Source of the DNA: Akanthomyces muscarius
Taxonomy: Eukaryota; Ascomycota; Sordariomycetes; Hypocreales; Cordycipitaceae
Direction of reading: 5' to 3'
Length of the DNA: 64,000 nt
Assembly: GCF_028009165.1 (NCBI RefSeq)
Contig: NC_079241.1
Location: 6,014,001 to 6,078,000 of the forward strand
Shown: piece after piece, positions 22,967 to 34,113 of the stretch
Layout of the letters: each line of letters opens with the position of its first letter
Numbering within the stretch: position 1 is the stretch's first letter
Translations under genes and position numbers: made by a program
The notes under the pieces: model-generated
Databases searched by the model: none
Told to the model about the DNA's origin: nothing
What the model saw: only the letters and a program-made list of their open reading frames with translations

Positions 22967-24763
22967 CTACGACTTGGTCCCTAGGCGTTTAAACGGATGC
23001 GCCTCCGTGTTCAGCACCCACTCGTCGAGGCTGATGAGCGTCGGTTCCGAAAACACGAGGTAGAAATACTTGAGCGTCTCGGCGAGCCAGAAGCTCTCCA
23101 TCGAGTCCAGCTTCCTAGCCCCGTCAGAGTCCACATTATCGACGGCGCTGTTGGCCAGGTCCGTCCTTGTGAGGCCGTCGACCGCCTGCCACATGGTCCA
23201 CGCTTTATCCTGCCACGCCCTGTCCCCCGTGACGCGGTACATGATGAAGACGCTCTCGATAGCCTCGGGCCGCAGGATGTACTCTTTGGACTTGAGCCTG
23301 GCGATGCCCTTGGGGGGCAGGTCGCCGTCCGGAACGCTGCTGCCCACCGCCGCGCGCCACGTCGTCTCATTCCACGCGCAGTGCGCCGTGTCGTCGCAGG
23401 GCACGCCGAGGAGCCGCTCGGCCATGACGCCCGATTTTGTGGCATTGTAGGCCCACACGCAGCCGTCTGTCAGGCGTCGGCCAATGTCCACGTCGGAGTC
23501 GTTGGCCGTGAGCCGCCCGCCGAGGGCATACATGCCGCCCGCGAAGCACGTCAGGTGCTCGGTCACGGCTGTAAATGTCGACCCTCCGTCGCCGTTGTTT
23601 GTTGAGTCGGCGTCGCCCGTCATCAGGATATCATCCTCGCCGGGCACCATCGGACGATAGATCAGATGTTTCTGCGTCGCGGCCATGCTGCGCTTGTACA
23701 GCCGCTCGTACATGGGGTCGAGGTCATCAAGAAGGGCCATCATCTTGGGGAAGTACTCGTACGCGCTGTCAGCACCCCCGCCCATCGAGTATCTCGAGCC
23801 GGTATCGAAGCGCGCATCGCTAGGGTCGACCGAGACGGACCACAGACCAGGAATTTTGGTCTTCATCTGCGAGGCGTCAAGAAGGTCCGTAATGCGCTGC
23901 GTGACGTCGTAGTAGCGTGCGTCGCCCGTGATTAGGCTCAGCCGCGTGAGCTCAAGAATCATGGTGCCAATCTCGGCCAAGCTCGTTGACGAGGGCGCCG
24001 TCTGCTTCTTGTTCTCGGCCGCTTCTTTTATGTTCCAGCGACCAATAGGCATGTGGTTTGGCGTGTCAAAGGCCTTGAGGATCATGTCCCCGGCGTCGGT
24101 TGCCTTCTTCTTCAGCCGGTCATCGCCACTCAAGTCGTACGCGGCGAGCAGGCCGCCGAGATAGCGAATGTTGGTCTCGAACAGGCTGATGACATCGCCA
24201 GACGAAGAGCTGGCAAAAGAGATGTTCTTGTCCACGGCGCCGATAGCCTCGTTGAACTCGTCGCGCATGTCCATGATCCACATCGTGTCGAGGGCGTCAA
24301 CCAGCGTCGCAGCCCAGCCGCCAAAGGTGTCCTTGGACCCGCCGCTTACAGGCTTGAGCTCGTCGTGCAGCCATGCCTGGTCCCTGTACGAGGTCCAGCA
24401 TCTCTCAAACGCCTTCTTCACAGCATCGCGCCGACCGAGCCGTGTCTTTTTGTCGTCGTTTGTCTCGTCTGCAAAGCTAAACTGCACCGCAGGCAGGGGC
24501 TTTGCACCTTGCGTTGGCAGCGGCCGAGGCGTGCCGAGCGGATTGTTCCACGGTAGCGTTCGCCAAATCACGTCGCCGTCTTTCTGTCCTCCGGGGCTGC
24601 CTGGCGATCCTGTACCCTTCTTTGGCCCGTTGTGGGAATCTCTTCCGTTGGTAAAATGCCAGCTGAGCGTCGCAATCAGGATGATGGCGATGGCGATCGT
24701 GAGAAGCGTGGCCCAAAATCGTCGCCGGCGCGGAGCCAACCACTTGGAGTCCTTCGGACGCAT
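22967..24763 (-). CDS. GH47 class I alpha-1,2-mannosidase, type II membrane protein
   Basis: Single exon, 598 residues. A short basic cytosolic N-terminus (MRPKDSKWLAPRRRR) precedes a membrane anchor at about residues 16-36, the type II topology of ER/Golgi glycosidases. The catalytic domain starts near residue 105. GH47 landmarks follow in order: KDTFGGWAATLVDALDTMWI, YLGGLLAAYDLSG, GGGADSAYEYFPK, LTCFAGGMYALGGRL, RPEAIESVFIMYRVTGD, FWLAETLKYFYLVF and the terminal NTEAHPFKR that supplies the Thr binding calcium. The enzyme trims alpha-1,2-mannose from N-glycans. Whether it is an ER or a Golgi-type member cannot be settled here. Confidence 0.93.
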   Translation of the reverse strand: MRPKDSKWLAPRRRRFWATLLTIAIAIILIATLSWHFTNGRDSHNGPKKGTGSPGSPGGQKDGDVIWRTLPWNNPLGTPRPLPTQGAKPLPAVQFSFADETNDDKKTRLGRRDAVKKAFERCWTSYRDQAWLHDELKPVSGGSKDTFGGWAATLVDALDTMWIMDMRDEFNEAIGAVDKNISFASSSSGDVISLFETNIRYLGGLLAAYDLSGDDRLKKKATDAGDMILKAFDTPNHMPIGRWNIKEAAENKKQTAPSSTSLAEIGTMILELTRLSLITGDARYYDVTQRITDLLDASQMKTKIPGLWSVSVDPSDARFDTGSRYSMGGGADSAYEYFPKMMALLDDLDPMYERLYKRSMAATQKHLIYRPMVPGEDDILMTGDADSTNNGDGGSTFTAVTEHLTCFAGGMYALGGRLTANDSDVDIGRRLTDGCVWAYNATKSGVMAERLLGVPCDDTAHCAWNETTWRAAVGSSVPDGDLPPKGIARLKSKEYILRPEAIESVFIMYRVTGDRAWQDKAWTMWQAVDGLTRTDLANSAVDNVDSDGARKLDSMESFWLAETLKYFYLVFSEPTLISLDEWVLNTEAHPFKRLGTKS

Positions 24764-25351
24764 AGCTGAGCGCCGGGGTACGACGGGGTAAACGAAGAAC
24801 TCTCCGACAACTTCCGTAGAGTGAAGCCTGAAATGGAAGCCTGATGGCTACTTCAAGACCACAGGCATGAAAATTAATCGTTGACAAAGGAGGGGAAATT
24901 ATTTACAACTGCTGCATGTGTCTCAAAACCTGGGGCAGCTGACAAGATAATTGCCAGGTAGGCGCAGGCAGGGTCAGGCTGAGCCTGCCCTAAATAAGCC
25001 GATCTGGCTCCACGTCTCAATATCGTTTCGCCTCGTATTCCACGTTATTACGCAAGGATATCACAGTTACACACATACTAATTGCGGCTTGACCATTTCG
25101 GTCGGCAAGGGTCCTTTGTTCCAGCAGCAGCCTACATGTCGCTACTAGTACGCTGCAGCCAATGGTAAGCAAACATATGCACCCCGGTTCGGCGTTAGGA
25201 TGAGTGGCAGGTGACAAGAAAACAAAGTCGGAGAACTTTCATAGCAATCCTTCGTTTGAATTTCATCATTCGTCATTGGCTATCAAGTATACACAGCAAG
25301 CCAAACATGGCGAGGTGCCATTTCCATGCCCAACACGCATCTTGTGCTACT
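24764..25351. other. intergenic, mannosidase promoter and esterase 3' region
   Basis: Spacer of 588 bp between two leftward genes. The GC-rich part at 24955-24990 includes CAGGCTGAGCCTG, a short imperfect palindrome. No gene is visible. Confidence 0.45.
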
Positions 25352-26990
25352 TCAGGAGGTTTGTGTGCTTAATGCGCCCAAAACAATCGTAGAGCATGGT
25401 GCGTTGAACTCTGATGGCTCGACAAGGACAGGTTCCGGGCTATTGTCCTTTCCAAACACAATGACACTCTCCTGATCCTCGCCGTATCTCGGCCAGCCCA
25501 TCGTGTTGGTCAAGCCATGCCAGGGGTCGTCGCTGAATGCATACCAGGCACGCTGCATGACCTTTGTCAGTTCCTCCTGGTCCGCTGCTGGCGGGATGCC
25601 GCTGACATCGCCAGAAGCGCCGTAAATCATGTGCAGGTCCGTGCCGTGATATGGGCCGCTGGTCGGGTACAACCGTGTGTTGTCCCAGTCACCAAAGTAG
25701 CGCCAGACCCAGGCCGGCACGTCGTGCTTCTCGCGTGCGTTCGCCTGGTACGCTATCGGGCACGTAAAGGACTCGAGGTGAAACGAGTCGACCTGTGCCT
25801 GCGTGGGCAAGACACCCTTGCTGTAGGCCGGGATCTTGTAGTAACCGGCCTCGTTGTTGTTGTTGCCCGAGAACAGAGGGACCCTGGCAAACTGGCCCTT
25901 CTTGGTGCGCGTGACGTAGTCGGAAAACACAATCTCGCCATCCGGGATGGGATAAAACGGTGGCACCGAGCGCAAGGGGCTGCTGCTCTTGCCAGGCTTG
26001 ACCGCGGCCGCTGCTGCTTCAACCTGGCGCCAGTCGGCCTTTTTCACACACTCATACACATTCTTCTTGCTGCAACACCCCAGTGTCTTGGCCACCTGCG
26101 TGAAGCTTTCCAATGGGGTGCCTTTGGGCTGCACTGGGAAGCTGAATGCGTTGCCAGAGGTTGCAATCACGCCGTTGATGAGCGGCCGCTCTTGGTACGC
26201 ATACGTCCAGTAGTCGACCGAAACACCACCCGATGACTGACCGGTGATAGTAATCTTGCTTGCATCTCCACCAAAGGCGTGGATATTGTCGTGAAGCCAT
26301 TCGACCGCCGCGCGTTGGTCGCGCAATCCAGCATTCTGAGGCTTGCCTGGAAAGCCTGGAAAGCCGAAAATGTTGATACGGTAATTGACGGTGACGAATA
26401 TCGCATCTTGCGCGTCCGCAAAGTACTTTGCATTGTAAAACGGGCTATTGGTATTTCCGATGGCAAACCCTGTAGGCAATGAGTGTTCATTCCTACGGTC
26501 ACGTCTAACGAGCTGGTTGGTGTTACTTACGGCCACCGTAGAAAAAGACAATGACTGGCTTCCGAGACTGCTGGGAAGCGGCCGTTGTCTTGGCCCAGAT
26601 GTTGAGCGTCAAGCAGTCTTCGCTCTTGTTAGTCCCTGCGCCCGAGGCAAAATACGAAAGAATCCGCGGGGCCTGTGGCGTGAAATCGGGATAGTCGACG
26701 GGCGGCGAGGGCGTCAGCGGGCAGTCGTAGCCAAAATGCGCCGCCTCATGCGGCTTGTTGTCTCTGAAGCGCTCCGGAGGCGCAAAGCGCAGGTCTCCCA
26801 CCGGTGGCTTGGCGTATGGAATGCCCAGGTACTCGACAACGTTTGGCGAGTTACTCGCGGCATGGCCAATCACGGGGCCATTCGTCGTGTTGACGGCCAG
26901 AAAGGACCGGGCAGCTGTCTCGCCGCCGGGCAGAGTCTCCGCCCAGACGGCGCCAGCCAGCGCCAGATGCGACACCGCTATGAATCGCAT
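25352..26990 (-). CDS. secreted type B carboxylesterase/lipase
   Basis: Two exons, 26531-26990 and 25352-26469 (525 residues). The 61 bp intron splits the oxyanion-hole segment, and splicing restores VFFYGGRFAIGN. The start at 26990 (MRFIAVSHLALAGAVWA) gives a signal peptide; an ATG 14 codons upstream would spoil it. Catalytic residues are visible: Ser232 in GQSSG, the Glu in SGNNNNEAGYY, and the His in GPYHGTDLHMIYG. SEDCLTLNIW carries the usual disulphide Cys. The Ser motif is GQSSG instead of the common GESAG. Such enzymes hydrolyse carboxylic esters outside the cell; substrate unknown. It sits at the left end of the accessory stretch. Confidence 0.9.
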
Positions 26991-28554
26991 TTTGATGAGG
27001 TCTGGGAGATTGTTGTGACGCCAGAATGCCACAGAAGCTATCCGTACGCCGTCCGAAAATAACTTTTTCGCAGGCTCTAGTGCGTGTGCAACGGCTGTAA
27101 CATGCTAGTCTATGATGCCGAATTCATAGTGCTACGATCTTTTCCGTTTTCTGCGTCTACAGCCTGGTCTGGCTGGCCCCGCGGCGTCGAAAGGGCCTGC
27201 AAGCCTCGGGAAGCGGCCGCCACCAGAGCAACAGTGAGTGGTACTATGTACAAGCAGATGGCAGAGCCAAGTGGCAAGAGACGGCCCAGCGGCCCGCGGG
27301 GAAGCCGCCAGCCAGCGAGCATGGGAAGGAAATTAGCATTGCAGCCGTCTACCAGCACTGCCAGCCAAGCCTGGTCAGTGAGGCTAACAGGGGTCTTTCG
27401 AGGTCGGTCGGGCACAAGCTGAGAATCAAGCCTGGCGGGCGAGATTCCAGAAGAAGAAGGCGACAAACCGCCTCTTTTCAAGCTCAACGGGACGCCGCCT
27501 CATTCAGGCCAGCGCTCCGTCCTGCTTGCTGCGCTGGCACTTCTGCACGCCGTCAGTGCACGCCTAACTGGTGCAGAATTTCAGCCTGCAGATTTGAGAA
27601 TTGTGCCGCCCTGCATATCGTTGCATCGCCCGAGACATTAATGCGCATTCCCGACTACTGGAAAGAGCATGTGCTTGCTCGACACCCAACCGATATGCTA
27701 GGTGGAGCACACCCGACGCTAATTCGGTCGCTGGTTACTTGAGGCAGTCTGCTACCAGTATTCCACTCCATTGCAGTGGAAACCTACTGGTGATGTAGTT
27801 GAAGAACTTGGGGATGGTATCAGTAGTGCGCGCTAACTATCAGGCTACCTCGCCCTTCAGTCGGGCGGCACAGCACCGATAATTCGCTCCGAATCAAATG
27901 CGGTAAAGGTCGCCAAGTCAGGGGAACAGCTTGGCCGTTGGCAATCGTTCTAGAAGAAAAGAATCATCTGGTTGTCTTTCTCCCCTATCCAAAAACCGTT
28001 CCTGTCCATACATTACTGGTCCAGACCAATGATGAGTGGCGCACGCCACGGGGTATTGGGCGGCCAGGGGCATGTGTTTCTGGTGCAGACTTCAGAGGAA
28101 CCAAAACCGCCACCATGCCTGCATGCCACTACAGAATCTTGAATCTTGTGCTTCGGAGCAGGTTAGTGGCCACAGCGTTGCACCTTGGGCCAGGGCTAGT
28201 GTCCTTTGACCAGCACATCCATACCGCTTTGGGTGTCAACTGGTCTCTATTGCAAGACCAAGCTAGTCAACTTTTTGGCATGTCGTCCGAGCCTTGAGGG
28301 TGTCGAGGAAGCCGGTGCTCGCTCATGTGTCTTGGGCCAGAGCAATCTTTTTATTTAATTGTTCGACACTCCCGTGGAAAGGCTCCCGGGGGGCGCTGCA
28401 TCAGCGCAACAGAAACCATCGACACTCGTGACTGCTAGAATCGCTTCCCGCTACAGGAAATCATCGATATGAGGGCGCCGAGTACCACCACTGGTGCGCC
28501 TTGAGACATTCACGGCGAGGCCTTCACTGGCAGTGCAGTGCAGGTCTGTCAAGA
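26991..28554. other. intergenic, divergent esterase / rhodopsin-like protein
   Basis: Spacer of 1.56 kb holding both promoters. Several short open frames (for example 27110-27487 and 27938-28297) show no domain or codon pattern that would support a gene. No TATA box stands out. Confidence 0.4.
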
Positions 28555-29909
28555 ATGACACAGCAACATGATCGCAATACGACGGCCGGGAATCGAGGGA
28601 TGGGGTTTCCGACCACCGAATACGACAATAATGGCTGGAAGTTATACATCACCTCGCTGGTTATGATCATCAGCGCCGGTGTCTTTGTCATTATGCGATG
28701 CTCGACACGACTTTGGTTCGCCAAGTTTGGTTGGGATGATGTCGCTATCGTGGCTTCATTAGTATGCAGTGTTGTGTTTTGTCTATGTAAAACGACATTT
28801 GTGCCAACTAACGCGCTCTGCAGGTCTTCTCAATAGTGGTATCCGTCGCCATGCAACTGGCGATATCACATGGATATGGAATGCACAAGGCGGACTTGTC
28901 CAAGGACGAGCTGCACATGGCTTTGAAGCTATTCTTCATAGCTCAAACACCATACAAAGTCACCGTCTGTTTGAACAAAGTGGCGACCATTTTGCTCTAT
29001 CTGCGACTTTTTTCTTCCCCGCGTTTTCGAGTTGTGGCCTTGACGATCATGGGCCTCATCGTGGCAGCGAGCATAGGATCGATATGCGCTACCATCTTCC
29101 AATGCATCCCGGTCGCTGGCGCTTGGAATCACTCCATAAAATCCAGATGTATCAACTCTAGTCAGTTCTGGGTTGCATATGCGGTCATGAACATTCTGAC
29201 GGATGTCATGGTTCTCGTTCTGCCGATTCCGATGATACAGAAGCTTACGCTCGGGAAACGCGACAAGACTATGTTATACGGTCTATTTCTTTTGGGGGGT
29301 TTGTAAGTTGGACGGAGTGCCCACCCAGATCAACAGTCCTTTCTAACATCTCGCAGTGTAACAATTACGTCGATTCTACGAACTACGTCTGTTCAAAACT
29401 CGCTCCGGAATAGGACGGACATTACGTTCAATTTCATCTCGCGCGGCATCTGGACGCTTATCGAGGCAAACCTGGGCATCATCTTACCATGTCTAGTAGT
29501 TCTAAAGCAGCCACTTGGAATTTTGTTTCCGCGCTTCTTTGGACCCGCAAAGACACACGAGGCATTCAGGCGGCCAGGTGGTGATGTTGAGAAAGGATAC
29601 ACATTGTCGGATCTATCCACAGGTCAGACTGGTGGCCTCTGGCAAGGCTCAAACTTGGCGCAGCAGAGCGTATTCATCAGCGGGCCGGGGACACAGGCCG
29701 GGCGACACAGTGACGAGCGGCACATATTCTTTGATGTGTCCAAAGACAGCGACAGTGAGCTAGATGGCAAGACGCCCGTGGCGACGCGGGGCATATCCAA
29801 AAAGGTGGAAGTGACGCGGACCTCGGTTCATCAAGATCATGACTACTATCATGCAGGAGGATTCTCGGGTCATTTAGAGAGCTCAGCGTCCTCATCAGGC
29901 CAGAGATGA
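28555..29909 (+). CDS. seven-helix integral membrane protein, fungal rhodopsin-domain (PTH11/SAT4-like)
   Basis: Three exons, 28555-28761, 28824-29302 and 29357-29909 (412 residues), with normal GT-AG introns of 62 and 54 bp. Seven hydrophobic helices can be traced from about residue 30 to 300. Family signatures are FGWDD after helix 1, YKVTVCLNKVATILLYLRLF in helix 3, and ATIFQCIPVAGAW before a Cys-containing loop. The C-terminal ~110 residues are a polar cytosolic tail rich in Ser/Gly/Asp. Relatives include PTH11-type receptors that sense surfaces or ligands, and proteins of this domain often sit beside secondary-metabolite genes. No CFEM domain is present at the N-terminus, so it is not a classical PTH11. 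Function is inferred only at family level. Confidence 0.85.
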
Positions 29910-30490
29910 TTATAATTGGCTGAGCGTAATAAAATCTTTAGTGGCCGTTCATGTTTGGTGATCTCTGTCTCATAACACCGACAGGGGGACACAGTCACAA
30001 CCTCCCGAACAGGCGTATATAGGATATCAGATCAGAAGAATTAATCATTTTATATCTATACTCTGCTCCGGAACCCGGTACGGTGACAACAGCGAAAATC
30101 TGATGCCCTGTTGGATTTGGTATCTCGGCTGTAGGGTACTGCGCTGCGCTGCACTTTACGATGACACTGGATTAAACAGTGTCGCTTTAACCTCCGCTAA
30201 CCATAATCGTCATTAATGCAACGGAGAACTTAGATTGCGTTGTAACTTAAATTCTCGGACTTAAGCCGTGACAGTTTCCGGGCCATTGGTGATCAGCATA
30301 TACAAAATGATCGCGGACCAGCTTCCCGCCGCGGCTCCGCACGGAGATTTAGCGTCCTCGAGACATGCCGTCCGATCGACTTCCCCGGACTTTGCGAAAA
30401 ACAAACCACAATTCTCTTTCATAAACGTCGCAACTTTGCTCCCAAGTGTCAGAAAATCTGCTGCGCGCATACCGGCTCACGTTGAAAAAC
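29910..30490. promoter_or_regulatory. upstream region of the SDR gene
   Basis: Spacer of 581 bp between two rightward genes. It contains TCCGGAA at 30067-30073, a potential zinc-cluster half-site pair, and is AT-rich near 30025-30060. No gene is visible. Confidence 0.4.
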
Positions 30491-31564
30491 ATGAGTGAAA
30501 GCAAGAAATACGTTCTGATTACCGGGTGAGTTGCTGCACCAAAACACCTGGCTAGGGTCTGAGCTAATTGTTGTTGCTACAGCTGCTCTCCGGGCGGCAT
30601 TGGTCACGCAATTGCCACTGAATTTCAGAATCATGGTGAGCCGTCAACTTGATTCATGCTTGCAAAAAGTATCCCTATGCTGACGGTGCGATGTAGGATA
30701 TCACGTCATCGCCACGGCGCGTCGAGCCGAGGTCCTGGGAGAGCTGCGCAAGACGGGCATGAGCGTCGTCTCGCTGGACGTGTGCGACAGGGCCAGTATC
30801 CAGAAGTGCAAAGAAGAGGTCGCGCGCATCACGGCGGGTAAGCTCGACATTCTCGTCAACAACGCGTAAGAACGTCCTACTTCTGTATTGCACCGCACAC
30901 GCCACCAGAGCTAACAAGGATCCATAGCGGTGTCAATCACACCATTCCCGCCACGGATATTGAGATTGACGATGTCAAAAGGACGTTTGACGCCAACGTA
31001 TTTGGCCCGATGCTCATGTGCCAGGCGTTCATCCCACTCCTGATCCCTGCGCGGGGCCTCATTGTCAACATCTCATCCGTGTCGGCCATTATGCCCTATC
31101 TCTTCGCCTCCGTCTACTGCGCCACCAAGGCCGCGCTGGACGGCTACTCGCGCACCCTGCGCCTCGAGCTGAAGCCCTTCAACGTGCGCGTCATGGTGGC
31201 CATGACGGGCACCGTCAAGTCCAACATCACGTCGCACTTTGTGCGCGAGCTGCCGAGCAACTCGCTCTACCGCCCCGTCCAGGACATGTACGACGAGCGC
31301 ATCCACTTTAGCCAGAACAACTCGCCCATGCCCGCCGACGTCTACGCAAAGAAGCTGGTGGCCGCGGCGCTCAAAGGCGAGGGCTGGTTTGGTGGTTTGT
31401 TTGGCAGGACGCCGGATTGGTTCTGGGCGGGAGGGCTTGCCAACGTTGCGTGGTTTGGCCAAACCTTCTTCCCGCGTCGGTTCGCAGAGTTCCTCACGGC
31501 CATTACCTTTAAGATTTCAAAGATGGCTTTCAAAATTGCTGAGGCCAAGGATAAGAGGGCTTGA
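30491..31564 (+). CDS. short-chain dehydrogenase/reductase, Ayr1-like
   Basis: Four exons, 30491-30525, 30583-30635, 30697-30865 and 30928-31564 (297 residues). Three short introns cluster in the first third; splicing restores LITGCSPGGIGHAIATEF, the glycine-rich cofactor loop, and then LDILVNNAGVN. The catalytic Ser is in NISSVSA and the Tyr/Lys pair is in SVYCATKAAL. This glycine loop and the hydrophobic C-terminal segment (WFGQTFFPRRFAEFLTAITF) resemble yeast Ayr1, the NADPH-dependent 1-acyldihydroxyacetone-phosphate reductase of lipid droplets and ER. In fungi the same subfamily is often recruited to secondary metabolism, so substrate is open. Convergent with the DUF7702 gene. Confidence 0.87.
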
Positions 31565-31840
31565 GTTACTGGACATGGAACTGTGGCAGACGTGAAGTAG
31601 AGTTGCTCCAAATGTTTGGAATGTTTTCTAATCAAATTACGCAGTGGATAATCATGCTTTAACGTCGTTTGACGCATGACATGACTGTCATCGAGAATGA
31701 TGGGCTTGATGACCCGAATTAATTGCCTAAACCGTCTATTCTATCTTGAGAAACAATTAAACAGATAGTACAAAAAGAACCATGCAGCTGCGATCTATTT
31801 TACAATACAGAATCACGCATCCTTTCCAAGCACTGATGCA

Positions 31841-32737
31841 TTAGGCGCTGCTCCCCTTGCTGCTGAGACGTAAGCCTGCATTTTCTCCATCGATTGCCTT
31901 GGATCGTGTGGCATTGCGGGTAATCCAACCGCATGTCAGAAAAATGAGGGATGCAGCCAGCTCTGGTAGGAGAATGAGCACCACGCGAACGGCAAGCGTG
32001 CCCGTGGCTGGGCTGAGAGACTTCTTCTGGGAGACGAACGCAGCCAGCGTGTACAGAACGCGTATGCCAATGAAAATTGAGGCGAGGACTACACCGATAA
32101 GTAGCTGCTGCTGTGTTAACGATTTTGGACCTTGTTAAGTATCGTAGCTCAAGTTGCCCACCTTTTGCCCGGCTTGGGATGCCTCCATATGTTGGGTATT
32201 GCTGCGTCGGAACCACGATTGCACAGACCACCCGACGAGGACAATCCAGGCAACCGTCATGAGGGCGATTCCAACCTTGACTTTTGTAAGATCAGAGGGC
32301 AGAGGCGACGAGCTTTGTAGAGCCGAGGCGCCAACGGCGAGGATGGCGGTCGCGCCAGCCACCAGGACGTGGAAGACGGCCACAACAGCCCATTCGACTT
32401 TCGCATCGGCCGTCTTTCGTAGGGAATTTCTGGCAAGGTAGTGGTTAGAATTTTGTGATGGGTTTGTCATCTTGAGAAGATAGCAGGGCAGGACTTACGA
32501 CTCGTGGAGAATGCCAAAAGCGGCTAGGAGCAGCGGTGACAGCCCAACATTGGCAATAATCGTGGCCGACTTGCTTCCGCTGAGCGCAAGAGCGCCGCCG
32601 AGTATTCTCAGCATGCAAAAGGCCGCAAAGTAGAACCATCCCAAAACGCCCGCCTTGCCGTGTTTAACCAGCAAAAATAGTACCGGGATGATCAGAACGG
32701 CATAAATAGCCATCTGGGCTGTCGTGACGGAGTTCAT
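31841..32737 (-). CDS. DUF7702-type multi-pass membrane protein
   Basis: Three exons, 32499-32737, 32162-32429 and 31841-32110 (258 residues). Phases agree across both introns (TC+A gives Ser; intron 2 is phase 0). About seven hydrophobic helices are spread over the whole length: near residues 6-24, 30-48, 55-76, 90-110, 128-150, 170-190 and 205-225. The last ~25 residues are polar (TRSKAIDGENAGLRL). The GWFYFAAFCMLRILGGAL segment matches what I recall of the fungal DUF7702 family, which has no known function. It is divergent from the monooxygenase gene, and the long spacer between them has a TATA box for each. Confidence 0.75.
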
Positions 32738-32870
32738 GTTTGGCAATAATTGTTGCACTTTTTGACAAAATTCGTGACGGTGAAAAGAGATTGCTTTTGA
32801 AAGGTTGAGAGTTTCAGATTAACAAAGCCAAATGAGAAATAAACTCATCTCTCATTCTATCCTCCGATAC

Positions 32871-32877
32871 TTATATA
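32871..32877 (-). promoter_or_regulatory. TATA box, DUF7702 gene
   Basis: On the minus strand this reads TATATAA and lies about 135 bp upstream of the ATG at 32737. Confidence 0.5.
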
Positions 32878-34038
32878 CTGGGACTTGACAGAGAATCTTG
32901 ACGCTGACACAGCCTCAGCCCTCTTAAAGTGGTTCCTAAACGATACCGAGAGCGAGCGCGACCGCCGATCTTTTCAGATTAAGTAGCTTACCAGGAGGGA
33001 GCCCATCAGGAGAATGTCAACGTCGACGTAGCGCCCGCAAGTCAATGGATAGCTTTTAGCGAGTCAAAAGTAAAGACCCGAATTTAATTCCTGAAGTCAT
33101 GGAATCGTGCCTAATCATGAGCTTTATTTTGCATAGAATGCCGTCACTTGGGCTGGCTAGTAGTCACCATCCATGGGAGGATCTGCCAGGCTGTGAATAA
33201 GCGTCTAAGACCCTGCGACCGTTGCGCTAATACTACTGATAAGTCCATGATCAGTTTCTGGTTCAGGTGCTGCACATGCTGAGGCTATGGAATGATGTTA
33301 AGCATGCTGTCTATGCTGGACATATAGGCAAAATAAAATTTTCTTACCATCAGCTAGGTTGCTTCCGACGAAAAAGTCTTGAAACCCCATACGCAACTCC
33401 TTCTGCTTAAGTTATGATGTGCCATGCCTGTTCCCATCTACTTCCCCAAGCGGTAATGTTATAAGGTTACCCATTGTTAACCATTCACTACGAGAGATGC
33501 ATTGCCGCACGAATGATTGTAGTACGGAGTATTGCCCCTATTGCACGCCATCTCCGTTCTTCCGGAAGAGTGGACCCCATCAGCATCCGGCAACCCAAAT
33601 CGGACTGTGAAGTGTACAGTGGTGTGCAATTGCTCGCCGCTTGCCGATCACCAAGTCGGCTGTATGCCTCAGGACTTGCAGCAGCTTCAGCTCGAGATGG
33701 GCTACATTTCTAATGCAGACCACGTTGATTGCATTGTATCACCATGCCTACATATATCAAATAAAGCATCCGAGAACAGAAAAAAAAACCCCATTCAAAC
33801 CATGCCGGCATCTACACGAAAGAACGAGGACTTTGTCAATGGGCCCGATCCGAACGGAGACCCCAGTATCCATTGCGGGGTAGATCTAGACAAAAGTCCG
33901 TTATAGACAATTTATTGAGAGCCATCCGCGGTTACGCGCACCCAGCTAGAGCAGGCTGGTCTGATGTTGCTCCGAGCTACCGTATAACCGGAGCGGAATG
34001 TGCTCATGTGGTGCATCCATAAATAATGCGTACGCCTC

Positions 34039-34044
34039 TATATA
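34039..34044 (+). promoter_or_regulatory. TATA box, monooxygenase gene
   Basis: TATATA lies 70 bp before the ATG at 34114 and is followed by a short pyrimidine-rich leader. Confidence 0.55.
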
Positions 34045-34113
34045 GTGCTGGGCTGCAAGCCCCTGCCACATTTTCTTCGCCTACCTGTCTTTCTCAAATC
34101 CAATCTTCGCATC

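Larger units (their letters stand above)
32738..34113. promoter_or_regulatory. divergent promoter region DUF7702 / monooxygenase
   Basis: Spacer of 1.38 kb between outward-facing genes, each with a TATA-like element close to its start. A perfect 10 bp palindrome, CTTCCGGAAG, lies at 33559-33568; it contains CCG and CGG triplets of the sort bound by Zn2Cys6 dimers. Short open frames near 33419-33906 have no support as genes. Confidence 0.45.
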
